Source: Molossus alvarezi (lineage: Eukaryota > Chordata > Mammalia > Chiroptera > Molossidae). From it: a stretch of DNA of 64,000 nt. Positions 23,136-33,592 of the stretch are shown here, piece after piece. The stretch's first letter is position 1. Each line of letters begins with the position of its first letter. Where the stretch lies: the NCBI GenBank assembly GCA_037176705.1, contig CM073891.1:94012327-94076326 (forward strand), read 5' to 3'. Both the position numbers and the translations under genes were made by a program. The notes below the pieces were generated by a model, which saw nothing but the letters and a program-made list of their open reading frames with translations, was not told the DNA's origin and did no database searches.

Positions 23136-24180
23136 ACTTTTATCAGATTTTAAATATGTATATTTGATTGGTAAACACTTTTTTCTTTGGGTTTCTAATT
23201 TCAAATATAATACTTTATTTTCAGAATTTTAATTTTGTTCTTTTTCATATTCTACCAAGTCATTTTAATACCCCCTTGTTCCTTGCTCATGTTTTAAATG
23301 CTATCTTTCATTCTGGCTAACATTTTAAGGATACATCGTTTATATTCTGACTCTGAAAAGTCTTATATTGAAGTCCTTGGGAATTCTAATTTTAGTTTTT
23401 GTTTTGCTTTATGGCTATGTGTTACTGGTATTTTTATTGTGAACTATGTGGCAGATCTCAATCTGTGGGGACCCTAAAGAGCTTCAGTTGAGGGTACATT
23501 CCTCCCAAGGGGATTCTCATCTGATTCTGCCAGGCATTCTGAGTCTCTCTCACACTAGACCATCTTAACCTAATTCTTTCATTTGATGTTTCCTGGACAG
23601 CGTATGTGGATAATATATTTAACCCCAAAACCTTAATGAGGTCAGAATTCTCAAAAGAAACCGCCCCCCTCCCCAATAATAACTTTGTTTGCCGGATAGA
23701 TTTTTCTAGTCCACCTATTCACTTAGGATAGAGATCTTCAAGACTCCTGGTTTTTGTGGGCTCTTCATTGGTCTTGACTCCCCACCTTGTAGTTTCCAAG
23801 AATTTTTCATCCATTCACAACCCACCCCCACCCACCCCAAATGTGTGGCAGTTAAATACCAGGGCTCCAGGGCTCTGTTATCTGCAGACAACCTCCCAAG
23901 GAAGCCACCACTCGGGTGCTCACTCCACCCTGAAGCCAGCTCTCTGTCTATTTCTCGGCCCTGTGGATTTGCCTAAATTTTAATGAAATTAGCTACAATT
24001 TTTGTGTCATATCCAGCATTTCTTCATGTGTGTGATTAGAAGAGTTTCTCAAAACATTCAGTCTTTCATAGCAGAGGTAGAAGTCCACTGGGCCCTCCCT
24101 GTCTGATGTTTACAGCTAGTAACTCCAGGGGCTTTGGAGAGGTGCCACTCTGTTACCTCCCGGCATAACTGTACCTGAAT
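23136..24180 (-). mobile_element. possible continuation of old L1-related antisense sequence
   Basis: T-rich and then mixed sequence in the style of 22276-22569 (TTTAATTTTGTTCTTTTTCATATTC..., GAAGTCCTTGGGAATTC, AAGGGGATTCTCATCTGATTCTGCCAGGC). If correct, one old element is split by the L1M at 22570. The exact boundary is unclear, and a non-repeat reading is possible. Confidence 0.3.
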
Positions 24181-24245
24181 TCTATGGAACGGAAAAATGT
24201 TTGAAGTGAGCTGAGATTAGCTGGGATATCAACCAATTAATTTTC

Positions 24246-24506
24246 TTTTTTTTTTTTATCCTCACCCGAGGACATTTTTCCATTTTTTTTTCTTTTTCTT
24301 TTTTGGTTCAGATAGAGTGGGAGGGAAAGAGAAAGAGAGAAACATCGACATGAAAAGGACACATCGAGTGCTTGCCACCCGCATGACCCATCCAGGGCCA
24401 GGGACAAACTGCAACCGAGGTACGTGCCCTTAGCGAGAACCGAACCCGGGTCTCTGTGGACCGCAGGTCGACGCTCTAACCGCTGAGCCAAACCGGCCAG
24501 GGCAAA
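24246..24506 (-). mobile_element. VES SINE, type A, young, antisense
   Basis: Complement head GGTTTGGCTCAGCGGTTAGAG, with CpGs kept at GCGTCGACC and CCCGGGTTCGGTTC. Perfect 12-bp TSD CAATTAATTTTC at 24234-24245 and 24507-24518. A T/C-rich expansion occupies 24281-24304. Confidence 0.97.
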
Positions 24507-24819
24507 CAATTAATTTTCACAATGTGCTACCACTTACCATTTAGTGGACTTGCTAAAATAAAATAAAATGAAATAAATCACCTAACAGAGAGAATCTTGC
24601 TACTCTATTTCAAAGGACAAAATAACTCGGAAACCACTTATTCAAAAAACAAGAACCTCTTTGCCAGGCACAGTACAAAGTGGTACGTATTAATTAAAAC
24701 ACAAACTTATCCTTCTAAGAGTTTAGCAAGAAAGGAAAATAAACTCTTTTTTTAGACAAAGTGCAAACTGATCAATAAGTAAAGATTGCCTGGCTCATAG
24801 TGTTAAGGAGATGAGGACA

Positions 24820-25038
24820 GCCCTGGACAGTTTGGCTCAGCAGATTGAGTGTCAGCTCACGGACCAATGAGTTTTGGGTTCAATTCTGGTCAAGGGCATG
24901 TACCTCTGTTGCAGTTCGGTCCCTGGCCCTGGTCAGGGTCGTACAGGAAGCAACCAATCAATGTGTCTCTCTCACATTGATGTTTCTCTCTTTCTCTCTC
25001 CCCGTCCCACTCTATGTGAAGATAAATGGAAAAAATCA
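24820..25038 (+). mobile_element. VES SINE, type A, diverged
   Basis: GCCCTGGACAGTTTGGCTCAG head, GGGTTCAATTCTGGTCAAGGG, CT-rich body, CACTCTATGTGAAGATAAATGG. Probable TSD AGATGAGGACA / AGATAAAGACA at 24809-24819 and 25039-25049. Confidence 0.92.
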
Positions 25039-25074
25039 AGATAAAGACAAGGCAACATTTGGTAGATAAAAGTG

Positions 25075-25870
25075 ATCTATTAAAAACGTGAGTTTCATCA
25101 TGTCATGTTCCTGCTTAAGCACCTCTAACAGCTTCCAACTGCCCCTAAACCCTAACTCAAACTCCTCATGGCCTACAAAGCCCCATGAGATGTAACCCTG
25201 CCTGTCCCGCCGTCTTCACTTGACACCACTCTTTTTGTTCACTCTCTCTACACTGGCTTCCTTCTGTTCTTCAAAGATGCCTAGTCCACTCTCGTTTTAG
25301 CTCATTTGCACGTACTCTTCCTTTCATCTAGAATACTCCTCTCTCAGATCTTTGTGTGGGTTCTATGTCTTATCACCTGGGTCTCAGATCTAATGAGGAA
25401 CCCTTTGAGAAGACTCTTCCCTGACCACCCAGTCAACAGGAGTCTCACCAACATATCACTGATCTATCACATCACCCTTTTTTCAGTTTTCTTCATGATA
25501 CATATCAGTATTTTTTTTAATCCTCACCCGAGGGCACTTTTGCATTCATCTTCAGACAGAGAGAGAGGGAGGAAGAGAGAGAGAGAGAAACATCGATGTG
25601 AGAGAGACACATTGACTGGCTGCCACCCACATGACCCCAACCAGGGCCAGGGACAAACTGCAACTGAGGTACGTGCCCTTAGCAGGAACCGAACCCAGGT
25701 CTCTCTGGTCCGTGGGCCAACATTCTAACCACTGAGTCAAACTGGCCAGGACAGTACATATCAGTATTTTACATTACTTAGTTTTTTGTGTATTTTCTCA
25801 TTTACCAATAAGCCTATACTTTGCTTTTCTCTATATCCTCTATAATGAACCTGGTGTGCTCCATTCATAT
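25075..25870 (+). mobile_element. L2 LINE 3' region, split by a VES
   Basis: Sense L2: TGTTCCTGCTTAAGCACCTC, CCCATGAGATGTAACCCTGCC, ACTGGCTTCCTTCTGTTC, ATCTAGAATACTCCTCTC, CTTCCCTGACCACCCAGTC, TATCACATCACCCTTTTTTC. It is interrupted at 25515-25755 and resumes with ACATATCAGTATTTTACATTAC. The conserved L2 C-terminal reading is broken. Confidence 0.85.
25515..25755 (-). mobile_element. VES SINE, type A, antisense
   Basis: Poly-T, TCCTCACCCGAGGGC, GA-rich body and complement head GGCCAGTTTGACTCAGTGGTT. Perfect 15-bp TSD ACATATCAGTATTTT at 25500-25514 and 25756-25770, inside an L2. Confidence 0.97.
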
Positions 25871-26269
25871 ATGAGAATAAATGAATGGCCAGTGAGGTCT
25901 ACAGGTGTGAAAAACAGGAGAGTGTCAGCTAATTGCACCCCAGCAAATAAGTAGCAGAAAGTTTTAATCAAGTGCACTAAATGCCATAGTTTCAATAGTG
26001 GCTAAAGAGGAAGTAATTAACTCTGTTGGAAGCAATTATGGAAAACAGGCGGAGAAACTGTCCCAGAAAAGGCAGCTTGCAGAAGACCCTAAAGAATGAG
26101 GAGGCAGTGAGTGGTAGACATGGTGGAGAAAACACCCAGAGAAAGAGCACGGGCAGCAGCAGGCCGCTGACCGATTCCTGTCCCTTCATGCTGTCACCCT
26201 AACTCCAGAGAGTGTCAAACTTCCCAGCGGGTTCAAGTGTGGCCTCTTGTCCAGAGGTGGCCAGGGTAT

Positions 26270-26425
26270 CCAACATCAAAGCCCTATAGTGAACTTTGCT
26301 GCCAACTAATTGTGTGATTTTTAATCAAGTTATTTCACCCCTCCAGTCCTCATTTCCAGCATCTATGGAACCAGGATGTGACTCGGGGATCTCTGAGATC
26401 CTTCCAGCTCTGAAAGTCTGTTAGT
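26270..26425 (+). mobile_element. MIR-like SINE
   Basis: AACTAATTGTGTGATTTTTAATCAAGTTATTTCACC matches the MIR core, and GATCCTTCCAGCTCTGAAAG matches the 3' end of a MIR variant. Confidence 0.7.
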
Positions 26426-26734
26426 TACTCCTGTGTTTGCTCCAAAGCATTCTAAAGTTGCAGATACTAAACTGTGAAACACAAATTCCTTTTGATGGAT
26501 AACTTTTTTTTTTGGCTGGGTTTTGTTGTTGTTGTTGTTTAATGATTAACAGAGAGTCTACAACACATGTTCCACCCCCTCGCTTGATTATGGTTTAGTG
26601 CATAAATAAATTATGAAATGCAGCTCTGGATTGTGGTAAATTCTAAAGTCTTTTGTACACCGCCTGTGGCCAGTCAGCCTTGCCAGGAGGGGCACAGGAC
26701 GAGGAGGCTGACTCAGGCCTGTGATTCCCACACC

Positions 26735-26905
26735 ATAGAGCCTTTCAACGTGGGATCTGCAGACCACCCATTCTTATTAAAAATTCAACCAGCCACCACT
26801 CCCCAAGACCCAACTGAATTAGAATCCCTTATGAGTGGAGCCCAGAAACCTTCATTGTTAATAAGAACACCCCAGTAATTCTCATGCACCCTCAAGTACA
26901 GCACT
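26735..26905 (-). mobile_element. MER5A (hAT-Charlie), antisense
   Basis: GGGATCTGCAGACCACCCATT, CCAAGACCCAACTGAATTAGA and CCAGTAATTCTCATGCACCC follow the reverse MER5A order. The left end is degraded. Confidence 0.72.
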
Positions 26906-26959
26906 ACCACCTCTTACTTTCACCCTGTTCTGTGACCAAAACAATACACTAACAATAAT

Positions 26960-27140
26960 AGCGACTAGCATTTATTGAGGGTTTATTATGCAGTGACCTG
27001 TAGCAGGCTTTTCTGACTGAGCTCCTTTCTTGCCCCAACAGTGTTACATAATTTACCCAAGCTCACATAGCAGTCAGTTGGAGTAGTCAGGGTTTGAGTC
27101 CCTGTTTTTCTGATGCCAGAGTCCATGTTCTCAACTGCTA
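26960..27140 (-). mobile_element. MIR SINE, antisense
   Basis: CTAGCATTTATTGAGGGTTTA, TTACCCAAGCTCACATAGCAG, GGTTTGAGTCCCTGTTTTTC and GCCAGAGTCCATGTTCTCAAC are in the reverse MIR order. Confidence 0.86.
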
Positions 27141-27154
27141 ACTAGGCTATAGCT

Positions 27155-27385
27155 GGGTAAAGTGCTTAAGAGCTACCACCCAGGCATCACCCTCAATGAG
27201 TTCAAATCCCAGCTGCACCATTTAATAGCTATGTCCCCTTGGGCAAGTTCTTTTTGTAAGGTGGGACTACTCACTGTGCGTACCTCATCGAGTGGCTGGT
27301 TGTAAAAAATAATTGGGGTTATGGATATCAAGTGTTTAGAAGGGAACAGGGCATACCATAAGCACTCTAGGTATTTCCATTACAA
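27155..27385 (+). mobile_element. MIR SINE
   Basis: TTCAAATCCCAGCTGCACC, CTTGGGCAAGTTCTTTTTG, GCGTACCTCATCGAGTGGCTG and GGCATACCATAAGCACTCTAGG match MIR in sense. With the preceding antisense MIR it forms a back-to-back pair of independent copies. Confidence 0.86.
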
Positions 27386-28698
27386 TCCATCCTCCCCGTC
27401 TCCAGCTGTCAGGCTCCGCAGTGGTTGTCACTGGTCCCAGAGGAGATCTCTGGCAAGCCAGAGAAGACAGATCTGAAAAAAACCTATCCCCTCTGCTGAG
27501 AGACAGCCCATAGTAGCACATGCTCCACCGACAGGGGGTCAGGAGTGTGATCTCTGGAGATAAAGGACTGCGCGTTATTTGAACTTAAATGTTCAAAGGG
27601 CGTCGATTCCTTTCGAGCGCAGCACACTTTCAGCCTCGCTGCTTGTTTTTCTTTCATGCCTCCTAATGGTTCTGTGTGTCATTATGAACCTTTCAGTTCT
27701 GCTTCAACAAAGCACAAGGGGATTCCATCCTTTAATCCTCAAAGTAGTTTGTCTTTATAGTTTGGCAAGTAAGAGTTAGTTGCAGCGGTAACTCATGAAA
27801 CCTGACTCTCATTATGCCAAGAAATGCAATATGTTGCTGCATCAAAGCGTGAATGATAACAAATGCTTTCAGATGGTGAGAACTGTTCTTTATAACCTGC
27901 CTTCCAAGCGCCCTCTTGACAGAGAACTTTTTTGACTACCATCAATCATCATTAGTAGCAAATGATGATATCTGTCCGGTGACATCTCAGCCAAGGAAGG
28001 AAGCTTCACCTCTCTCTAGAATGTCAGCTACAGCAAGACATACAGAATACAGTGAAGACTTTCTTCTGCCATGGCAAAAATTATTCCATAAGGCATGTTT
28101 TTACTAAATCTCCTACGAAGGTACTTAAAATTATTCACTTTTCTTTCTAAATGAAAATATTTTACAGTCATTCATAGAATTTTAAATCAGCTACTATTTA
28201 TGATCACAGATTTTTCAAGCACCCAGAGTCGGCAGAAAAAGCAGCATTACCACACTAGTCTCATGCAGATCCAGTGATGTGCCTATAAGCTTCTAAGTCC
28301 ATCCCAAAAGCTCCTCCCAGGGAAACAAGCCATGTGAGATGCACAAAGTCCCAGCACACCACAAATCTGCCAACCACACAACAAACTGACTCCTTCTTTG
28401 AGAAAGCAACACCCATACGTGGCAGGACCCACACAATCTGGCCGCCCACTTCTTGGCAGGATTCCCTTTTGCTAAACCAAGCTGAGACCTTCCTCCCTCT
28501 GAAAGGGACTGAAGCCTTGTTAGATGTAGAACCCTTTAAAAAATGAGAAAAGGATACTGGTCCCATAAGAATCCAGTCTTTTTAATAATAAATTAATTAA
28601 GATTGAAAACTTCTTAGAAACATCCAACTCTAAGTAAATGCCTGGCTTTTGGTGAAAGCCAACATCAGTAACAGTGACCTAAGGAAAAGCCTGCTCAA
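27386..28698. other. no recognised gene or repeat
   Basis: Unique-looking sequence. A 101-codon minus-strand frame at 28261-28566 overlaps a plus-strand frame of 70 codons and carries no recognised domain. Confidence 0.45.
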
Positions 28699-28712
28699 GG
28701 TTTCTTCCATAA

Positions 28713-30521
28713 GTCTTAGCCACAGCAATCAGACAGGAAGAAAAAATAAAAGGGATCCAAATTGGAAAGGAGGAAGTGAAATTGTCATTATTTGCAGATG
28801 ACATGATACTGTACATAGAAAATCCCAAAGACTCCACCAAAAGCTTACTAGACTTAATAAATGAATTTGGCAAAGTAGCAGGATACAAAATTAACGTCAA
28901 GAAATCGATGGCATTCTTATACACCAATGATGAACTCACAGAAAGAGAAACTAAGCAAACAATCCCATTTACCATTGCGGCAAAAAAATTAAGATACCTA
29001 GGAATAAACTTAACCAAAGAGATAAAGGACCTATTCGCAGAAAACTACAGGTCTTTGAAAAAAGAAATAGAGCAAGATGTAAAAAAGTGGAAGAACATAC
29101 CCTGTTCATGGATTGGGAGAATTAACATCATTAAAATGTCCATATTACCCAAAGCAATCTATAGATTCAACGCAATCCCCATCAAAATACCAACGGCATA
29201 CTTCAAAGAATTAGAACAATTACTTCAAAAGTTCATATGGAACCAAAAAAGGCCTCGAATAGCCACAGCAATCTTGAAAAGGAAGAACAAAGTTGGAGGG
29301 ATCACAATACCAGATTTCAGGTTATACTACAAAGCCACCATAATCAAAACAGCCTGGTACTGGCACAAGAACAGGTATATAGACCAGTGGAACAGAATAG
29401 AGAACCCAGAAATGGACCCTAGGCAATATGCTCAATTAATATTTGACAAAGGTGGCAAGAGCATTCAGTGGAGTAAGGACAGCCTCTTTAATAAATGGTG
29501 CTGGGAAAATTGGACAGCTACTTGCCGAAAAATGAAACTAGATCATCAACTTACACCCTACACCAAAATAAACTCAAAATGGATAAAAGACTTAAATGTA
29601 ACTCATGAATCCATAAAAATCCTAGAGGAGACTGTGGGCAACAAAATATCAGACATCATACGCAGCAGAATTTTTACTGACACATCACCTAAGGCAATAG
29701 AAACAAAGGAGAAAATGAACACATGGGACTACATCAAACTCAAAAGCTTCTGCACAGCGAAAGATACAATCATCAAAACGGAAAGGCTACCCACTGTATG
29801 GGAGAGCATAATTGCCAATGATATATCAGATAAGGGGTTAATTTCCAATACATATAGAGAGCTCATACAACTCCACAAAAGGAAGACAAAGAATCCAATT
29901 AAAAAATGGGCAGAGGAACTAAATAGACACCTCTCCAAACAGGACATACAAATGGCTAAGAGACATATGAAGAAATGTTCATCATCACTAATCATCAGAG
30001 AGATGCAAATCAAAACAACAATGAGGTATCACCTCACACCTGTCAGAATGGCCGCCATCAACAAATCATCAAACAACAAGTGTTGGCGAGGGTGTGGAGA
30101 AAAGGGGACTCTAGCACACTGTTGGTGGGAATGCAGACTGGTGCAGCCACTATGGAAAACAATATGGTGTCACCTCAAAAAATTAAAAATTGAACTCCCA
30201 TTTGACCCAGTGATCCCACTTCTAGGAATATACCCTAAGAAGCCTGAAACACCAATCAGAAAGAATATATGTACCCCCATCTTTGTAGCAGCACTATTTA
30301 CAATCGCTAAGATCTGGAAACAGCCCAAGTGCCCATCAGTAGACGAATGGATTAAAAAGCTGTGGTACATATACACAATGGAGTACTACGCAGCGGTAAG
30401 AAAGAAAGATCTCTTATCCTTTGAGACTACATGGAGGGACCTGGAAAGTATCATCCTAAGTGAAACAAGCCAAGCAGTGAAAGACAAATTTCATATGATC
30501 TCACTGATTTCTGGAATATAA
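28713..30521 (+). pseudogene. L1 ORF2 C-terminal part, frame still open
   Basis: About 602 codons of L1 ORF2p stay open from the truncation point to the natural stop. The reverse transcriptase active-site motif FADD lies at 28791-28802. The RT thumb and the C-terminal domain follow. A cysteine-rich knuckle with spacing C-x3-C-x7-H-x4-C lies at 30081-30134. The endonuclease and the first RT motifs are missing, and there is no L1 start codon or promoter, so this cannot make a working ORF2 protein. The open frame shows that the insertion is recent or its source was intact. The copy at 47461-49199 is the same sequence with a 7-base deletion and a nonsense codon. Confidence 0.93.
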
Positions 30522-30735
30522 GGAACATAACAGTTTGAGGACAATCCCCTAAGGAGTGGGGAGCTGAGAGAGGGATGAACAACAGAACTTAAATGCATGG
30601 AGGCATGAACAGTGGACATGGACAACAATCAGGGGAAGGGGCAGGGAGGGAAGGGGGAGGGGGGAATCAGTGGGGGGAAAAGGAGAATCATTTGTAACAA
30701 AAATTAATCAATAAAAAAAAAAAAAAAAAATTAAA
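30522..30735 (+). other. L1 3' UTR with G-rich tract
   Basis: Contains a polypurine G-rich segment at 30631-30678 with at least five runs of three or more G, followed by CATTTGTAACAAAAATTAATCAATAAA and poly-A. G-rich 3' UTRs able to form quadruplexes are a known property of mammalian L1. Confidence 0.85.
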
Positions 30736-30764
30736 AAAAAAAAAAAAAAAGGTTTCTTCCATAA

Positions 30765-31784
30765 CCTACTATGAAGTCAGTTCATTTGGCTTAGGATTCA
30801 TCTCCAGTGATGTTGTTTCCAGCCTGGGAGGGTTCCAGGATGAACTAAAATTTGAGGGGCGAAAGCTTTGTAATCAAAGGCCTGCATGAAAGAAGGAGCC
30901 TCCCAAGAAGTTTATTTTGACGGGTGTTGACCTGGAATCAAACAAGTCAATATCCAAACAAGTTTCGGGGATCAACTAAATCTATGCCATTATTTCAGCA
31001 AAAGTAACTAAACAAAACATCAACCACTATGTCATACAACAATGAAATGTTCTCATTAGAAACTTCTACCCCAGAGAAAGAAACTGTCTGCATTAGAGGA
31101 ACAAGCCACTCTTGAGAAAGTCCAAGGACTGACATTACTGAGGTCTCACTGCATTCTCCTAATTTCACCTGCTCCTCTACTTCCACCAGCTGTCCAGGTC
31201 CTGCATATGGGCACATATGAAAATACAGAAGCATCTGCCTTTTCCCCTAACCAGGCACAAGGTACAATAATGAGCCAAAGAGTGTTGCAAAATATTACTA
31301 ATAATGCAATCAATTTATGAAACAGGGTGTTATTAGGTGGATGAAATTAAAAGGAAGAAAAAAAGCTTACAGAATTCAAGGAACTGAAGTAAGGATGCAG
31401 AACACATTTACCCAAACTTCTAACTAGACCAGATTCCCACTACAATCACCCAGACAAGGAACAAGGACCCTTGGTTCCTCCCAGAATCTGCTTTATAGAC
31501 TAAGTCCCTGATATGGACTTCTTTGCTGTCTCCTTGGTCACCAAGCCACATAGCTCTTCTATCCCTGGTCACAGGCTTCTCAGGTCTAATTCTAGTCCTC
31601 AGGCCCTGAAGTAAAGATGCCTCCCTGGGCTTCAGGCCATGTGGTAATAACCTTGCAGTTGCCTCCTTTGATCTTCTGGAAGGTCCCCATAGTCCATAGG
31701 CCAGATCTTATTAATTTCATTGTTCTCAATCAACTCACCTCAGTCAACCAGACCTTGCCCTAAGAGTTCATCTGTGCCCATTCT
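30765..31784. other. no recognised gene or repeat
   Basis: Unique-looking sequence with no coding or repeat signature. Confidence 0.45.
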
Positions 31785-31880
31785 TTTTTTTACATATAAG
31801 GCAAAGAGATTGAATGACTTGCTCAAACTCATATAGCAAATTAGGGAGAAGCTAGGTCTTCTGTTACCCAAGCCAATGGT
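31785..31880 (-). mobile_element. MIR fragment, antisense
   Basis: ACATATAAGGCAAAGAGATTGAATGACTTGCTC followed by CATATAGCAAATTAGG resembles the reverse MIR core. Confidence 0.55.
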
Positions 31881-32949
31881 TTTCACGTGGTGTTAATGAA
31901 AGAGCCTGGAGCTACAGAGGCTCTTGAGCCCTGCCCATACACCCAACCATCCTTCTCCCAGCTGCTGACAGAGCCTCGCTAACCTCACACCTCCAGCCTT
32001 CCCTAGAGAGTTGCCCTTGGGTGATAGCGCCATATTGCCCAAATGTGCCTGGGAATTATTCCTAATTTAAGGCTGGACTATCCCTAGCTAAGGACTGATT
32101 GATGCAAGGATACAAACTCCTCATTTCTTTGCCTCAAGACAGAACAGCCTCTGATACAATGGGTGCTATGGGGCATCACACAGAAACAGGTTGACATTAG
32201 ACTTCATCTGAAACCACATCCTTTCTCCTGAGAACTCTTTTTAATAAATCAGTTGTATAATAATCCCCCATCTAGGAAAGATGACCTAGTGTTATGCTTC
32301 TCCATGAGCATTCCAAACTGACATATTGGCTCAGTCCCCACAATGATCAAAAGACCTCTGTGGACTATCTTTATCCAGACCCATCAAGACCCAGTGACTC
32401 AGATAATGAGGAACAGCTCCTTGACCTTCTAGCTTAAAAGTCCACCCTTCCTCCTGGGAAAAGCAGCGAGTCCCTCCTGCCCTTGCAGCTTTCACCTGAC
32501 TTGTAGTTAGGGGCTGGCAGACATATTTTGAAGTCAGTGAGCAATCAAACTGAGGTTATCAGCAGCAGAACATTACCCAATATACTGTCAATGATTCATT
32601 CTTCCAGGTCTCCTTAAGGAGCAGAGAAACCTCCCTCAAGGTCCCTTAATTTGCTTCTTGCAGTGTGCAATCTTTTAAACAAAAAATAAGTTCTCATCAC
32701 AGCATTAATATTGGCAAGCTACCCATTGCTTTACTGTACCCCACTTCCTTAGAGGAATCTCTGTGCTTGTTCCATGTTCTAAATGATAGTCTTATCCAGA
32801 TGTAGTATTTGGGGTGGAAAAACAGCATTTCTGGGGCTTATTGTTTAACCATAACCTTCTTACATAAAACAGCCCCTTTACTGAGTTTGTTTCTTTCCTG
32901 GCAAAGGTCAGATTATTGACAACACATCTGGAGAATTTATAATCTGCTT
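31881..32949. other. no confidently recognised feature
   Basis: Unique-looking, rather GC-balanced sequence. Parts (31980-32200) have an LTR-like flavour but no defined ends. Confidence 0.4.
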
Positions 32950-33125
32950 TATAAGAATAATACCTATTCTTTTACAGCGCTTGATATGTGCCAGGTACCA
33001 GAAATATACTACTTCTAATCCTCAAAACAGATAGGGCCGATGAGGCTCAGGGAGGTTAGATAACATCAATGTTATGGAACAATTATGTGATAGAAGCAGG
33101 ATTTGAACCCAGTTTCATCTAACCA
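32950..33125 (-). mobile_element. MIR SINE, antisense
   Basis: GCGCTTGATATGTGCCAGGTA, CTTCTAATCCTCAAAACAGAT, GATGAGGCTCAGGGAGGTTAG and GCAGGATTTGAACCCAGTTT follow the reverse MIR order closely. Confidence 0.88.
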
Positions 33126-33358
33126 CAAAACATGTGATTGGGCCACTTCACCACCCTCTCCTTGCCATTGCTCCATTGCTCCAGTGCTCCAGTGCTTAAG
33201 GCTGGCTCTAGCCTGCAGTGATTCCTGGTCCAAGCTCAACCTCCCACAGAGTAATTGGATGTCCTTGGAAACATACCCTGTTCTCTGCTCTTGAGAGAGT
33301 GAAGCAACATAAAGGGTGTCTAGTATAGATAAAGACAAGGATCAAAGGGGGCTTTGAC

Positions 33359-33580
33359 GGTCTGATGGGTGCGGCTCAATGGTTGAGTGTCAACCCATGC
33401 TCCAAGAGGTCGCAGGTTCGATTCCCAGTCAGAGCACATCTCCAGGTTGTGGGTCCAATCCCCAGAGGGGGTCATGCAGGAGGCAGCTAATCCATATTTT
33501 CTCTCATTGATGTTTCTATATCTCCCCCCCCTCCCTTCCTCTCTCCAAAGTCAATAAAGAACAAAAAAAAATTTAAGAAG
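33359..33580 (+). mobile_element. VES SINE, type B
   Basis: Head CTGATGGGTGCGGCTCAATGG, GGTTCGATTCCCAGTCAGAGC, CT-rich body, AGTCAATAAAGAAC and an A-tail. Perfect 12-bp TSD GGGGGCTTTGAC at 33347-33358 and 33581-33592. It sits exactly at the 5' edge of the ancient L1 that follows. Confidence 0.95.
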
Positions 33581-33592
33581 GGGGGCTTTGAC

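Larger units (their letters stand above)
28713..30750 (+). mobile_element. young L1, 5'-truncated
   Basis: It starts within the reverse transcriptase of ORF2 and runs to the 3' UTR and poly-A. Near-perfect TSD GGTTTCTTCCATAA at 28699-28712 and 30751-30764. It closely matches 47394-49400, differing only at scattered positions, so both come from the same recent L1 lineage. The 5' truncation is typical of incomplete target-primed reverse transcription. Confidence 0.97.

Noticed and set aside
28261..28566. 101-codon minus-strand frame as a gene
   Set aside because: No recognised family, an overlapping frame on the other strand, and no promoter or intron signals.
31881..32949. LTR or ERV internal region
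   Set aside because: Only an impression from composition; no ends, promoter, polyadenylation signal or protein remnant could be shown.
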